DNA from: Capnocytophaga sp.
GTDB taxonomy: Bacteria > Bacteroidota > Bacteroidia > Flavobacteriales > Flavobacteriaceae
Direction: 5' to 3'
DNA length: 64,000 bases
NCBI GenBank assembly: GCA_030530525.1
Contig: JAUMUT010000006.1
Span: 1 to 64,000 of the forward strand
Positions 43,976-51,617 of this stretch are shown here, piece by piece; positions within the stretch are counted from its first letter, which is position 1, and each line of letters opens with the position of its first letter. Position numbers and translations under genes: made by a program. The notes under the pieces were generated by a model. It had not been told where the DNA came from, did no database searches, and was given only the letters and a program-made list of their open reading frames with translations.

Positions 43976-45341
43976 AGAATTACAAGAATTTGAAAATATA
44001 TATTTTATAGGAATAGGAGGGATAGGAATGTCTGCCTTAGCACAATATTTTCTTCAAATAGGGAAAAATGTTTCAGGCTATGACAGAACCCCTTCGGAAG
44101 TAACGCAAATGCTTGAAAAACAAGGGATAAAAGTTCATTTTGAAGATAATATTGACTTTATTTCAAGCGAATATAAAAATAAAGAAAATACTTTGGTCGT
44201 TTATACGCCCGCCATTCCGAAAGAGCATTTGGAACTAAATTATTTCTTAAAAAATGATTTTGCCATAATGAAGCGTTCAGAGGCTTTGGGGCTTATTACC
44301 CGAGCGAGTTTTTGCCTTGCAGTGGCAGGAACGCACGGAAAATCTACAACAAGTTGCATCTTGGCTCATATTTTAGTAGAAAATAACGCACCTGTAAGTG
44401 CTTTTTTAGGAGCAATTTCAGAAAATTTTAACAGCAATTGGATTACCAAAGGGAAAGAAATAACCGTAGTAGAGGCAGATGAATTTGACCGCTCTTTTTT
44501 GCGCTTATCACCTGATATTGCGTGTGTTACCGCTATGGATAGCGATCATTTGGATATTTATGGTAATGAAGAAAATTTCCAACAAGGATTTTTAGATTTC
44601 ACTAAAAAAATAAAAACCAACGGAAAACTTATTTATCGTAATGGCTTGCCTCTCCGTGGTATAACTTACGGGATAGAAGATAATTCTGATTATCAAATTA
44701 AAAATATTAAAGTAGAAAAAGGAGCGTATTGCTTTGATATTCAGTATATTGATAAAGAAAATCATAAAGAGCAAATCATAAAAAATTGTATTTTGCAACA
44801 ACCTGGCAAGCATAATCTCCTTAACGCACTTGCTGCCGTAGCAATGGCACATCAGGCAGGGTTTGATTTGGAAAAATTAGCACGTGCTTTGGAAAGTTTC
44901 AAAGGTGTAAAAAGACGTTTTTCTTATCAGCTGAATACTGAAAATCAAGTGCTTATAGATGATTATGCGCATCACCCAACAGAGTTGAATGCTCTCTATC
45001 AAGGTGCGAGAGAAATGCATCCAAATCAGGAAATAACCATCATTTTTCAACCGCATTTATTCACTCGTACGCGCGATTTTGCAGATGGTTTTGCAGAAAG
45101 CCTTTCCAAGTTTGACAAAGTGCTACTTTTAGATATTTATCCCGCACGAGAGCTTCCCATACAAGGAATTACTTCCGATTGGTTATTGTCAAAAATCACA
45201 AATTCTAACAAATTTTTAGTCCATAAAGACCTACTTTTAGAGTGGCTGAAAGAAAATCCTTCCCCAATTTTGGTAATGGCTGGTGCAGGAGATATAGGAG
45301 TTGAAGTGGAAAAAGTGAAAAATTATTTGTTAAAAAAATAA
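43965..45341 (+). CDS. murC: UDP-N-acetylmuramate-L-alanine ligase
   Basis: MurC adds L-alanine to UDP-MurNAc, the first stem-peptide step. It has 458 residues. The N-terminal IGGIGMSALAQYF is at about residue 16, the P-loop GTHGKSTTS near 122, VVEADEFDRSF near 168, and DDYAHHPTEL near 325. The N-terminus is similar to the Mpl ligase, but the gene context and motifs favour MurC. It is separated by about 6 kb from murG, its usual upstream neighbour, and is read through from nhaC by an 11-base overlap. Confidence 0.9.
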   Translation: MKNKELQEFENIYFIGIGGIGMSALAQYFLQIGKNVSGYDRTPSEVTQMLEKQGIKVHFEDNIDFISSEYKNKENTLVVYTPAIPKEHLELNYFLKNDFAIMKRSEALGLITRASFCLAVAGTHGKSTTSCILAHILVENNAPVSAFLGAISENFNSNWITKGKEITVVEADEFDRSFLRLSPDIACVTAMDSDHLDIYGNEENFQQGFLDFTKKIKTNGKLIYRNGLPLRGITYGIEDNSDYQIKNIKVEKGAYCFDIQYIDKENHKEQIIKNCILQQPGKHNLLNALAAVAMAHQAGFDLEKLARALESFKGVKRRFSYQLNTENQVLIDDYAHHPTELNALYQGAREMHPNQEITIIFQPHLFTRTRDFADGFAESLSKFDKVLLLDIYPARELPIQGITSDWLLSKITNSNKFLVHKDLLLEWLKENPSPILVMAGAGDIGVEVEKVKNYLLKK

Positions 45342-45344
45342 AAA

Positions 45345-46286
45345 ATGAAAATATTACATATTGATAGTAATCATAAATTAATGTTAAATCAGCTCAATGA
45401 AGCTGGTTTTCAGAATGATATAGACTATACCAGTAGTAAAGAAGAAATAGAAAAAAAAATACAAAACTATGACGGAATAGTTATTCGTAGTCGTTTTTCT
45501 ATTGATAAAAATTTTATAGACAAAGCAACTAATTTAAAATTCATTGCAAGGGTAGGAGCAGGGTTGGAAAACATTGATTGTCAGTATGCTGAAAGTAAAA
45601 ATATTCAGTTAATTTCTTCTCCAGAAGGAAACCGAAATGCCGTTGGTGAGCATACTTTGGGCTTACTTTTAGCGTTGCTAAATCATTTTAAAAAAGCAGA
45701 CCAAGAGATAAAAAAAGGAATTTGGCTAAGAGAAGAAAATAGAGGTTATGAGCTGGATTACCTCACCGTAGGTATAATTGGTTACGGAAATATGGGCAAA
45801 TCTTTCGCTAAAAAACTTCGTGGATTTGATTGTCTAGTACTTTGTTATGATATTAAGGAAAATGTAGGCGATGCCAATGCTAAGCAGGTTTCTTTGGAAG
45901 AATTTCAAAAAAGTGTAGATATTCTTAGTTTGCATACTCCCGAAACTCCTTTAACAAAAAATATGATAAATAAAGAGTTTATCCATTCATTTTCCAAAAA
46001 TTTTTGGCTAATCAATACCGCTCGTGGCAAGTCCGTAAATACAGCCGACCTTGTAGAAGCTCTTAAAACAGGGAAAATAAAAGGTGCAGGCTTAGATGTT
46101 TTGGAGTACGAAGAGTCTTCTTTTGAAAATTTCTTTACCAAAAAACTTCCAGAACCTTTTGAGTATCTTATCAATGCAGAAAACGTGATTCTGACACCGC
46201 ATATTGCAGGCTGGACAATGGAAAGTAAAACCAAATTGGCACAAGTAATTGTTGATAAAATTAAATTATTAGCAAATAAAAAATAA
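45345..46286 (+). CDS. D-2-hydroxyacid dehydrogenase (phosphoglycerate dehydrogenase-like)
   Basis: This 313-residue NAD-dependent dehydrogenase has the family layout: a substrate domain with VIRSRF, then ARVGAGLENID (catalytic Arg nearby), the NAD loop VGIIGYGNMGKSFAKKL near 144, INTARGKSVNTADLVEAL, and LTPHIAGWT with the catalytic His near 286. It lacks the C-terminal ACT domain of long SerA proteins. It could make 3-phosphohydroxypyruvate for serine or act on another 2-hydroxyacid. It starts 3 bases after murC, so it belongs to the nhaC-murC operon. Confidence 0.85.
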   Translation: MKILHIDSNHKLMLNQLNEAGFQNDIDYTSSKEEIEKKIQNYDGIVIRSRFSIDKNFIDKATNLKFIARVGAGLENIDCQYAESKNIQLISSPEGNRNAVGEHTLGLLLALLNHFKKADQEIKKGIWLREENRGYELDYLTVGIIGYGNMGKSFAKKLRGFDCLVLCYDIKENVGDANAKQVSLEEFQKSVDILSLHTPETPLTKNMINKEFIHSFSKNFWLINTARGKSVNTADLVEALKTGKIKGAGLDVLEYEESSFENFFTKKLPEPFEYLINAENVILTPHIAGWTMESKTKLAQVIVDKIKLLANKK

Positions 46287-46292
46287 AAATAT

Positions 46293-46300
46293 TATCTTTG
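46293..46300 (+). promoter_or_regulatory. -7 box of hisS
   Basis: TATCTTTG lies 48 bases before the hisS ATG and just after the dehydrogenase stop. No clear TTG is seen at -33. Confidence 0.55.
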
Positions 46301-46348
46301 CAACCAATTTATTTTCAAATAGATATAATAAATATAGAATAAAAAAAT

Positions 46349-47713
46349 ATGGCAAAACCAAGTATCCCGAAAGGAACTCGTGATTTCTCGCCCGAAGAAC
46401 TTTCTAAACGAAATTATATTTTCCAAACTATTAGAAAAAACTTTGAAACCTTTGGTTTTCAACCAATTGAAACGCCAAGTTTTGAAAAATATGAAACCCT
46501 AATGGGAAAATATGGAGAAGAAGGCGACCGACTTATTTTCAAAATTCTTAACGTAGGAGATTTTTCCAAAGAAGCTAATCCACAAGACTGGGAAAATAAA
46601 AATATAGCCAAATTATCACCACAAATAGCAGGAAAAGCACTCCGTTATGACCTTACTGTGCCTTTTGCGCGCTATGTCGTTCAGCATCAAAACGAAATAA
46701 CTTTCCCTTTCAAACGTTACCAAATTCAGCCTGTTTGGCGTGCAGACAGACCTCAAAAAGGTCGTTTTCGTGAGTTTTATCAATGTGATGCCGATGTTGT
46801 CGGGGCAAATAGTCTTTGGCAAGAAATAGAACTTATTCAGTTGTATGATAGCGTATTTACTTCGCTGAATATCAAAGGAGTAACTATAAAAATCAATCAC
46901 AGAAAAATACTCAGTGGTTTTGCTGAAATCATTGAACAAAGTGATAAATTAATTGATTTTACAGTTGCCTTAGATAAGTTGGATAAAATAGGACAAGAAA
47001 AAGTAGAGGAAGAAATGCGTAGCAAAGGAATTTCTGACGCTGCCATAGAAAAAATTCAGCCTATTTTTAACTTAAAAGGTTCTTTTTTACAAAAAATTAA
47101 CGTTCTAAAAGAGATTTTAGCAACTTCTGAGGTAGGCTTACAAGGAATTGAAGATTTATTATTTATTTATGAAAAAATAAATACACTAAGTTTGCAAACA
47201 GCTGATTTAGAGCTTGATGTAACCTTAGCTCGCGGTTTAAATTATTATACAGGAGCAATTTTTGAAGTTGCTGCCCCAAAAGAAGTGCAATTGGGCTCTA
47301 TTGGAGGTGGAGGTCGTTATGATAATTTAACAAGTATTTTCGGACTTAATAACATAAGTGGTGTTGGTATTTCTTTCGGGCTTGATAGAATTTTCTTGGT
47401 AATGGAAGAACTTGGGCTTTTCCCATCGGAAATAAGCCAAACCTTAGATGTTCTTTTTGCTAATTTAGGAGATTTGGAAGCGTTAAAATCTTTTGAATTA
47501 GCTCGAAAACTTCGTAAAAAAGGCTTGAAAACAGAGGTTTTTCCAGAAAATACAAAGCTAAAAAAACAGCTAAATTATGCCGATAAACGAAAGGTGAAAA
47601 ATGTAATTATTATTGGTGAAGAAGAGCTTTCTAAGTCAGTATTTGCAATCAAAAATATGCAAACAGGCGAACAAAAGAGCTATCATTTTTCAGAAATAGA
47701 AACGATTTTCTAA
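46349..47713 (+). CDS. hisS: Histidyl-tRNA synthetase
   Basis: This class II synthetase charges tRNA-His. It has 454 residues. Motif 1 is GTRDFSPEE at residues 9-17 and following. Motif 2 includes QPVWRADRPQKGRFREFYQCDADVVG (part: VWRADRPQKGRFREF) near 130. The His-binding block is ARGLNYYTGAIFE near 292, and motif 3 is SGVGISFGLDRI near 335. The C-terminal anticodon domain follows. The gene lies between its own -7 box and terminator. Confidence 0.96.
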   Translation: MAKPSIPKGTRDFSPEELSKRNYIFQTIRKNFETFGFQPIETPSFEKYETLMGKYGEEGDRLIFKILNVGDFSKEANPQDWENKNIAKLSPQIAGKALRYDLTVPFARYVVQHQNEITFPFKRYQIQPVWRADRPQKGRFREFYQCDADVVGANSLWQEIELIQLYDSVFTSLNIKGVTIKINHRKILSGFAEIIEQSDKLIDFTVALDKLDKIGQEKVEEEMRSKGISDAAIEKIQPIFNLKGSFLQKINVLKEILATSEVGLQGIEDLLFIYEKINTLSLQTADLELDVTLARGLNYYTGAIFEVAAPKEVQLGSIGGGGRYDNLTSIFGLNNISGVGISFGLDRIFLVMEELGLFPSEISQTLDVLFANLGDLEALKSFELARKLRKKGLKTEVFPENTKLKKQLNYADKRKVKNVIIIGEEELSKSVFAIKNMQTGEQKSYHFSEIETIF

Positions 47714-47720
47714 ACGATAA

Positions 47721-47746
47721 AACTGACTTTTAAAAGTCAGTTTTTT
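47721..47746 (+). terminator. Terminator of hisS
   Basis: AACTGACTTTT (47721-47731) pairs with AAAAGTCAGTT (47732-47742), followed by more T. It lies 7 bases after the stop. Confidence 0.8.
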
Positions 47747-47763
47747 GTTAATAATAACTAAAA

Positions 47764-49014
47764 ATGCAAGATATTATTATTATAGGTGGAGGAGCTTGTG
47801 GCTTTTTTACTGCTATAAATATTGCCGAAAAATCGCCAAATAAACGAATTCTAATTTTAGAAAAAGGCAAAGAAGGGCTGTCCAAAGTCCGCATTTCTGG
47901 CGGTGGCAGGTGCAATGTTACCAATGCCGAACCTAATATTTCACAATTTGTTAAAAATTACCCAAGAGGAGAAAAAGAACTTATAAGTCCGTTTTATCAA
48001 TTTTCAAATAAAGAACTTATTCAATGGTTTGAAAATAAAGGAGTTAAGTTAAAAACAGAAACAGACGGAAGAGTATTTCCTCTCTCTAATAGTTCCCAAA
48101 CTATAATAGATTGTTTTCTTAAAGAAATTAAGAAAAATAATATACATATCTTGTATCAGCAAAATGTTTCTGATATTTCACAAGAAAAAGATATTTGGAA
48201 AATAACTACTCAAAATCAGTCTTTTAGCTCAAAAAAAGTAATTATTACTACGGGAAGTAATCCGAAAATTTGGAATATTTTACAAAAATTAGGACATACA
48301 ATAGTTACTCCTGTTCCTTCACTTTTTACGTTCAATACAGATTCTACTTTTATTAAAGACTTGGCAGGAATTTCTCAAAAAGTAGAAATTTTTTTATTAG
48401 ATAAAAATAATAAACCTCTGAAAATCAAGAATAAAAGAGTAGATAACGGAGGGCTTGTAGCATCTTTGCTTATTACTCACTGGGGATTTAGTGGCCCAGC
48501 TATTTTAAAACTTTCCGCATTTGGTGCAAGGATTTTGGCACAAGAAAATTATCAATTCAAGATACAAATTAATTGGCTTTCATCTGAAGAAAACAAGCTA
48601 AACCAAGAAGAAATTATTTCTATTTTACAAGAAAATAAATTAAAAAATAGCAAAAAAGAAATACAAAATTTTATTCCTTTTTCTTTTTCTAAACGATTGT
48701 GGATTAGGATTTTAGAATTTTCAGGTATTTTACCTCATCAGCTTTGGAGTGAGCTTAATAAGGCACAAATACGATCTTTATCATCAATGTTAATGGCTTC
48801 GGTTTTTGAAATTAATGGCAAATCTACATTTAAAGAAGAATTTGTAACAGCAGGCGGAGTTTCTTTAAAAGAAATAGATTTTAAAACTTTTGAAAGCAAA
48901 CGCTTTCCTAATTTATATTTAGGGGGAGAGGTTTTGGATATAGATGCAATTACAGGTGGTTTTAATTTTCAAAATGCTTGGACAGCGGGATATATTATAG
49001 CTCAGAATATTTAG
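47764..49014 (+). CDS. HI0933-family flavoprotein (BaiN/RdsA-like)
   Basis: This FAD-binding oxidoreductase of 416 residues starts with the Rossmann loop IIIGGGACGFFTAIN, followed by KVRISGGGRCNVTN near residue 41. The VTTGSNPKIW-type strand and the C-terminal AGGVSLKEID, LGGEVLDIDAITGGFNFQNAW are typical of the HI0933 family. Relatives act on rRNA (RdsA, dihydrouridine synthesis in 23S rRNA) or bile acids (BaiN); general labels include aminoacetone oxidase. The substrate here is unknown. It follows the hisS terminator closely. Confidence 0.85.
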   Translation: MQDIIIIGGGACGFFTAINIAEKSPNKRILILEKGKEGLSKVRISGGGRCNVTNAEPNISQFVKNYPRGEKELISPFYQFSNKELIQWFENKGVKLKTETDGRVFPLSNSSQTIIDCFLKEIKKNNIHILYQQNVSDISQEKDIWKITTQNQSFSSKKVIITTGSNPKIWNILQKLGHTIVTPVPSLFTFNTDSTFIKDLAGISQKVEIFLLDKNNKPLKIKNKRVDNGGLVASLLITHWGFSGPAILKLSAFGARILAQENYQFKIQINWLSSEENKLNQEEIISILQENKLKNSKKEIQNFIPFSFSKRLWIRILEFSGILPHQLWSELNKAQIRSLSSMLMASVFEINGKSTFKEEFVTAGGVSLKEIDFKTFESKRFPNLYLGGEVLDIDAITGGFNFQNAWTAGYIIAQNI

Positions 49015-49079
49015 TATTTCATTAAGATATTACCTTATAAAATTAACTTATAATTAATCAAAAAGAAGAAGCTAAATTG

Positions 49080-49087
49080 TACTTTTG
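49080..49087 (+). promoter_or_regulatory. -7 box of the 49.1 kb lipoprotein gene
   Basis: TACTTTTG lies 26 bases before the ATG at 49113. No good -33 element is seen. Confidence 0.55.
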
Positions 49088-49112
49088 CTAATAATTTTTA
49101 AATATTACAGAA

Positions 49113-50288
49113 ATGTCGTTAAAAAAACAATTTATTGCAAGCCTTATTGGGCTTACTATGTTGTTTTCTTGCTCGAAAGACAACAATGGTACAACAGAGG
49201 CAACCCCTACGGATGCTAAAAAAACTATTGAAACTACAATGGATAGTTTCTACAATTGTTTAAAAAATTTGAATGATGGTAGTTTTTCAAAGTTTTTATA
49301 TGATGTAGCTTTTGAGCAGGTAAAAACAGGAAAAACAAGACAAGTGTATGTTGGTGGATATTGGGATAATGAAAAGCAACAATATATTTCTCAATATGCT
49401 CAAAAAGAAGAAACCACAGAATGGCTGACTTTTTTGGCAGAAAAATACGAGGAAAACATAGGAAAATTTATTAAAAATAAACAATATTTTAATTTCCAAG
49501 AGCTAAAAGGAGTTTATACCTATAATAAAAATGCTTCCCGATGGGAAAAAACGGCTAATTCTTCCAAATTAGAATTTTATTTCCCCGCAGATTCTAAAAT
49601 AATAACCAATAATGCTAAATTGGTAATAGAAAATTATTCAGATAAAGAAATAACTTTCCAAAACGAGAAAGTACGATTGCCTATTACTATTTCTTTGTTT
49701 GCTTCTGTGGATAACGAAAAAGTTTTCTCTTTGGAGGTAAATAATGTGGATTATGAGGTAACCTCTAATATATTGATGCCTATAAAAGCCAATGTAACCA
49801 TATTTTCTAATCCCTTCACTACCAATATTCGTTTAGAAAGAAAAACGCCTACTGTTTTTGATTTTGCATTTAATTTTTCTTCTCCACAAGGTTGTTCTAC
49901 TACGGCAAATGCTGAAATTACATTGCAAAATTCAAATTTTGATAGTTTTAGTGCTTTTGATAAAGATGTAAAAAAGATACAATTAACCATTGGGCATAAT
50001 GATTTGAATATCATAGCCAATGCAGATATAGAAGGGCTTTTTAAATCTAAAAAAGGAAATGAAAAATATTCGTCAGAGCAAATTAATACCTACATAAAAA
50101 TGGAAGTATTTAAAGGAAGAAATGAAAAGTTAGCAGACCTTAATTATGTAGAAGATGCCAATGGAAATTTTGCCCCAGAGCTTATTTTCTCTGATGGAAC
50201 AAAAGAAAAAGCAGAAAAATATATATCTGATTTTGATGTAAAAATAGAACAAATTTTCAAAAAATTCTTAGATGCAAATAAAGATTAA
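49113..50288 (+). CDS. Lipoprotein of unknown function, likely surface-exposed
   Basis: I do not recognise this 391-residue protein. The signal peptide ends in a lipobox with C20 (TMLFSC). SKDNN follows the cysteine; the K-D pair resembles the surface-export signal of Capnocytophaga lipoproteins (inference). The mature chain starts helical (KKTIETTMDSFYNCLKNLNDG), then is beta-rich (KLEFYFPADSKII, RLPITISLFASV, VTIFSNPFTTNIRLE), and ends in a helix (YISDFDVKIEQIFKKFL). No catalytic motif is seen. The following outer-membrane barrel gene overlaps its end by 17 bases, so the two proteins probably work together. Confidence 0.6.
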   Translation: MSLKKQFIASLIGLTMLFSCSKDNNGTTEATPTDAKKTIETTMDSFYNCLKNLNDGSFSKFLYDVAFEQVKTGKTRQVYVGGYWDNEKQQYISQYAQKEETTEWLTFLAEKYEENIGKFIKNKQYFNFQELKGVYTYNKNASRWEKTANSSKLEFYFPADSKIITNNAKLVIENYSDKEITFQNEKVRLPITISLFASVDNEKVFSLEVNNVDYEVTSNILMPIKANVTIFSNPFTTNIRLERKTPTVFDFAFNFSSPQGCSTTANAEITLQNSNFDSFSAFDKDVKKIQLTIGHNDLNIIANADIEGLFKSKKGNEKYSSEQINTYIKMEVFKGRNEKLADLNYVEDANGNFAPELIFSDGTKEKAEKYISDFDVKIEQIFKKFLDANKD

Positions 50289-50838
50289 ACATTGCTTATT
50301 TTGTTTATTATTGATAACCAATACGATTGCTCTCTCCCAAGAGGGCAATCTTGTTTTAGATAAAAGACACCAGTTAGGAATAGGAATTTCTAAATTTCTC
50401 AATAACATTTTCCCATCAGATAATAATGCTTTTTTATTAGAATATAGATACTTATATAAAGAAAAAAATGCGTACAGGTTAGGAGGAGATTACCGCACAG
50501 AAACTTCTTCTGATGGTTTGTATGAAATAGGTGTAAAAGTAGGAATAGATCGTACATTTCGTAAAAATAATAGATGGTTTTTCTATTATGGTATAGATTT
50601 CGGTGGGCGATATTTGTACTATATTGACAGAGAGCAGAGCTTGACAAATATTACACTTAATCCATTTTTTGGGATACAATATCACCTTTCCGAGAATTTT
50701 TCTATAAGTACAGAGCCTGGTTTGTTTTTTAGGTATAATTTTTCTAAGGAAGAACGTTCGTTTAGCGAAAAAAATAAAAGTTGGATAGAAAGTAGATTAG
50801 CAAAAATAGGAGTTATCCAAGTTAATTTCCACTTTTAA
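50272..50838 (+). CDS. Predicted outer-membrane beta-barrel protein
   Basis: This 188-residue protein has a signal peptide ending at ALSQEG and a mature part made of short alternating strands with aromatic ends: AFLLEYRYLYKEK, AYRLGGDYRTE, WFFYYGIDFGGRYLYYI, ILNPFFGIQYHLS-type and FSISTEPGLFFRYNFS. It fits an 8-stranded OmpA- or PorT-like barrel ending in the aromatic QVNFHF, a typical outer-membrane C-terminus. The family is unknown. It overlaps the lipoprotein gene before it by 17 bases. Confidence 0.65.
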   Translation: MQIKIKHCLFCLLLITNTIALSQEGNLVLDKRHQLGIGISKFLNNIFPSDNNAFLLEYRYLYKEKNAYRLGGDYRTETSSDGLYEIGVKVGIDRTFRKNNRWFFYYGIDFGGRYLYYIDREQSLTNITLNPFFGIQYHLSENFSISTEPGLFFRYNFSKEERSFSEKNKSWIESRLAKIGVIQVNFHF

Positions 50839-50856
50839 AGAAGAAATATAAAAAAC

Positions 50857-50888
50857 AAAAAAGATTATCTTTTAGATAATCTTTTTTT
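50857..50888. terminator. Terminator between the barrel gene and rpsT
   Basis: AAAAAAGATTATCT (50857-50870) pairs with AGATAATCTTTTTT (50874-50887) around a 3-base loop. The A and T ends allow use in both directions. Confidence 0.85.
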
Positions 50889-50931
50889 ATAACCAATTAA
50901 TAATTTAATATAAATACAAAATGTTGTATAA

Positions 50932-51189
50932 TTAAGCTGCTAATTTATTGATTTTTTTCATTAATCCACTTTTTAAGTTTCCAGCTTTGTTTTTGTGGAT
51001 AATGTTTCTTTTAGCTAATTTATCAATCATAGAAACTACAGAAGGAAGAAGTTCTTTTGCTACAGCTACATCTTCTGTATTACGCAAACGCTTAATAGCG
51101 TTACGAGTAGTTTTATGTTGGTAACGATTTCTTAAACGAGCTACCTCATTTCTTCTAATTCTTTTTAATGCTGACTTATGGTTTGCCAT
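50932..51189 (-). CDS. rpsT: 30S ribosomal protein S20
   Basis: S20 is an 85-residue, basic, all-helical protein that binds 16S rRNA early in 30S assembly. The start [21 protein letters not shown] and the end [13 protein letters not shown] are typical. It lies downstream of two tRNA-Glu genes on the same strand. No clear -7 box lies between the tRNA and rpsT, and a small hairpin (GTGGC/GCCAC, 51215-51229) sits in the leader. Either co-transcription with the tRNAs or an unseen promoter is possible. Confidence 0.95.
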   Translation of the reverse strand: MANHKSALKRIRRNEVARLRNRYQHKTTRNAIKRLRNTEDVAVAKELLPSVVSMIDKLAKRNIIHKNKAGNLKSGLMKKINKLAA

Positions 51190-51214
51190 TTTATTATTTT
51201 TTTAAATTATAAAT

Positions 51215-51229
51215 GTGGCATATAGCCAC
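51215..51229 (-). promoter_or_regulatory. Small hairpin in the rpsT leader
   Basis: GTGGC (51215-51219) and GCCAC (51225-51229) form a 5-bp stem with loop ATATA between tRNA-Glu and rpsT. It could be an S20 feedback site, a processing site or a weak attenuator; none can be chosen from sequence. Confidence 0.3.
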
Positions 51230-51249
51230 GTGTCATTTATTGAATTTTG

Positions 51250-51321
51250 TAGTCCGTAGGGGAATCGAACCCCTGTTACCAGGATGAAAACCTGGCGTCC
51301 TAACCCCTAGACGAACGGACC
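51250..51321 (-). tRNA. tRNA-Glu (UUC), copy 1
   Basis: This 72-base cloverleaf has acceptor GGTCCGT/ACGGACT (one G-U pair), anticodon stem CCAGG/CCTGG with loop TTTTCAT (anticodon TTC), and T-arm AGGGG-TTCGATT-CCCCT. CCA is not encoded. Confidence 0.95.
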
Positions 51322-51359
51322 AAATTTAAATATTATTTCAAATGAAAAAAATTATTTCG

Positions 51360-51431
51360 TAGCCCGTAAGGGAATCGAACCCTTCTTACCAGGATGAAAA
51401 CCTGGCGTCCTAACCGATAGACGAACGGGCC
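51360..51431 (-). tRNA. tRNA-Glu (UUC), copy 2
   Basis: This is a second 72-base cloverleaf in tandem, 38 bases from the first. It has acceptor GGCCCGT/ACGGGCT, the same anticodon arm (loop TTTTCAT, anticodon TTC), and T-arm AAGGG-TTCGATT-CCCTT. It differs from copy 1 in the acceptor, D loop and T stem. CCA is not encoded. Confidence 0.95.
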
Positions 51432-51617
51432 ATTTCAAAGAAAATATATATCCTGAATTGCGAGTGCAAAATTACAACTTTTTTTTAAATCTGCAAGTAT
51501 TTCTTTGAAAAAAAATACTTATTTTTATAAAATATTTTTTAAGTCATTGAAAATCAGTAAATTATAAAAATAAATATTTTTAAATTATCCTTAAAAATAA
51601 GAAATTTTATTCGTTTT

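Noticed and set aside
47764-49014. Naming the flavoprotein as RdsA or BaiN
   Set aside because: The HI0933 family signature is clear but does not separate the possible substrates.
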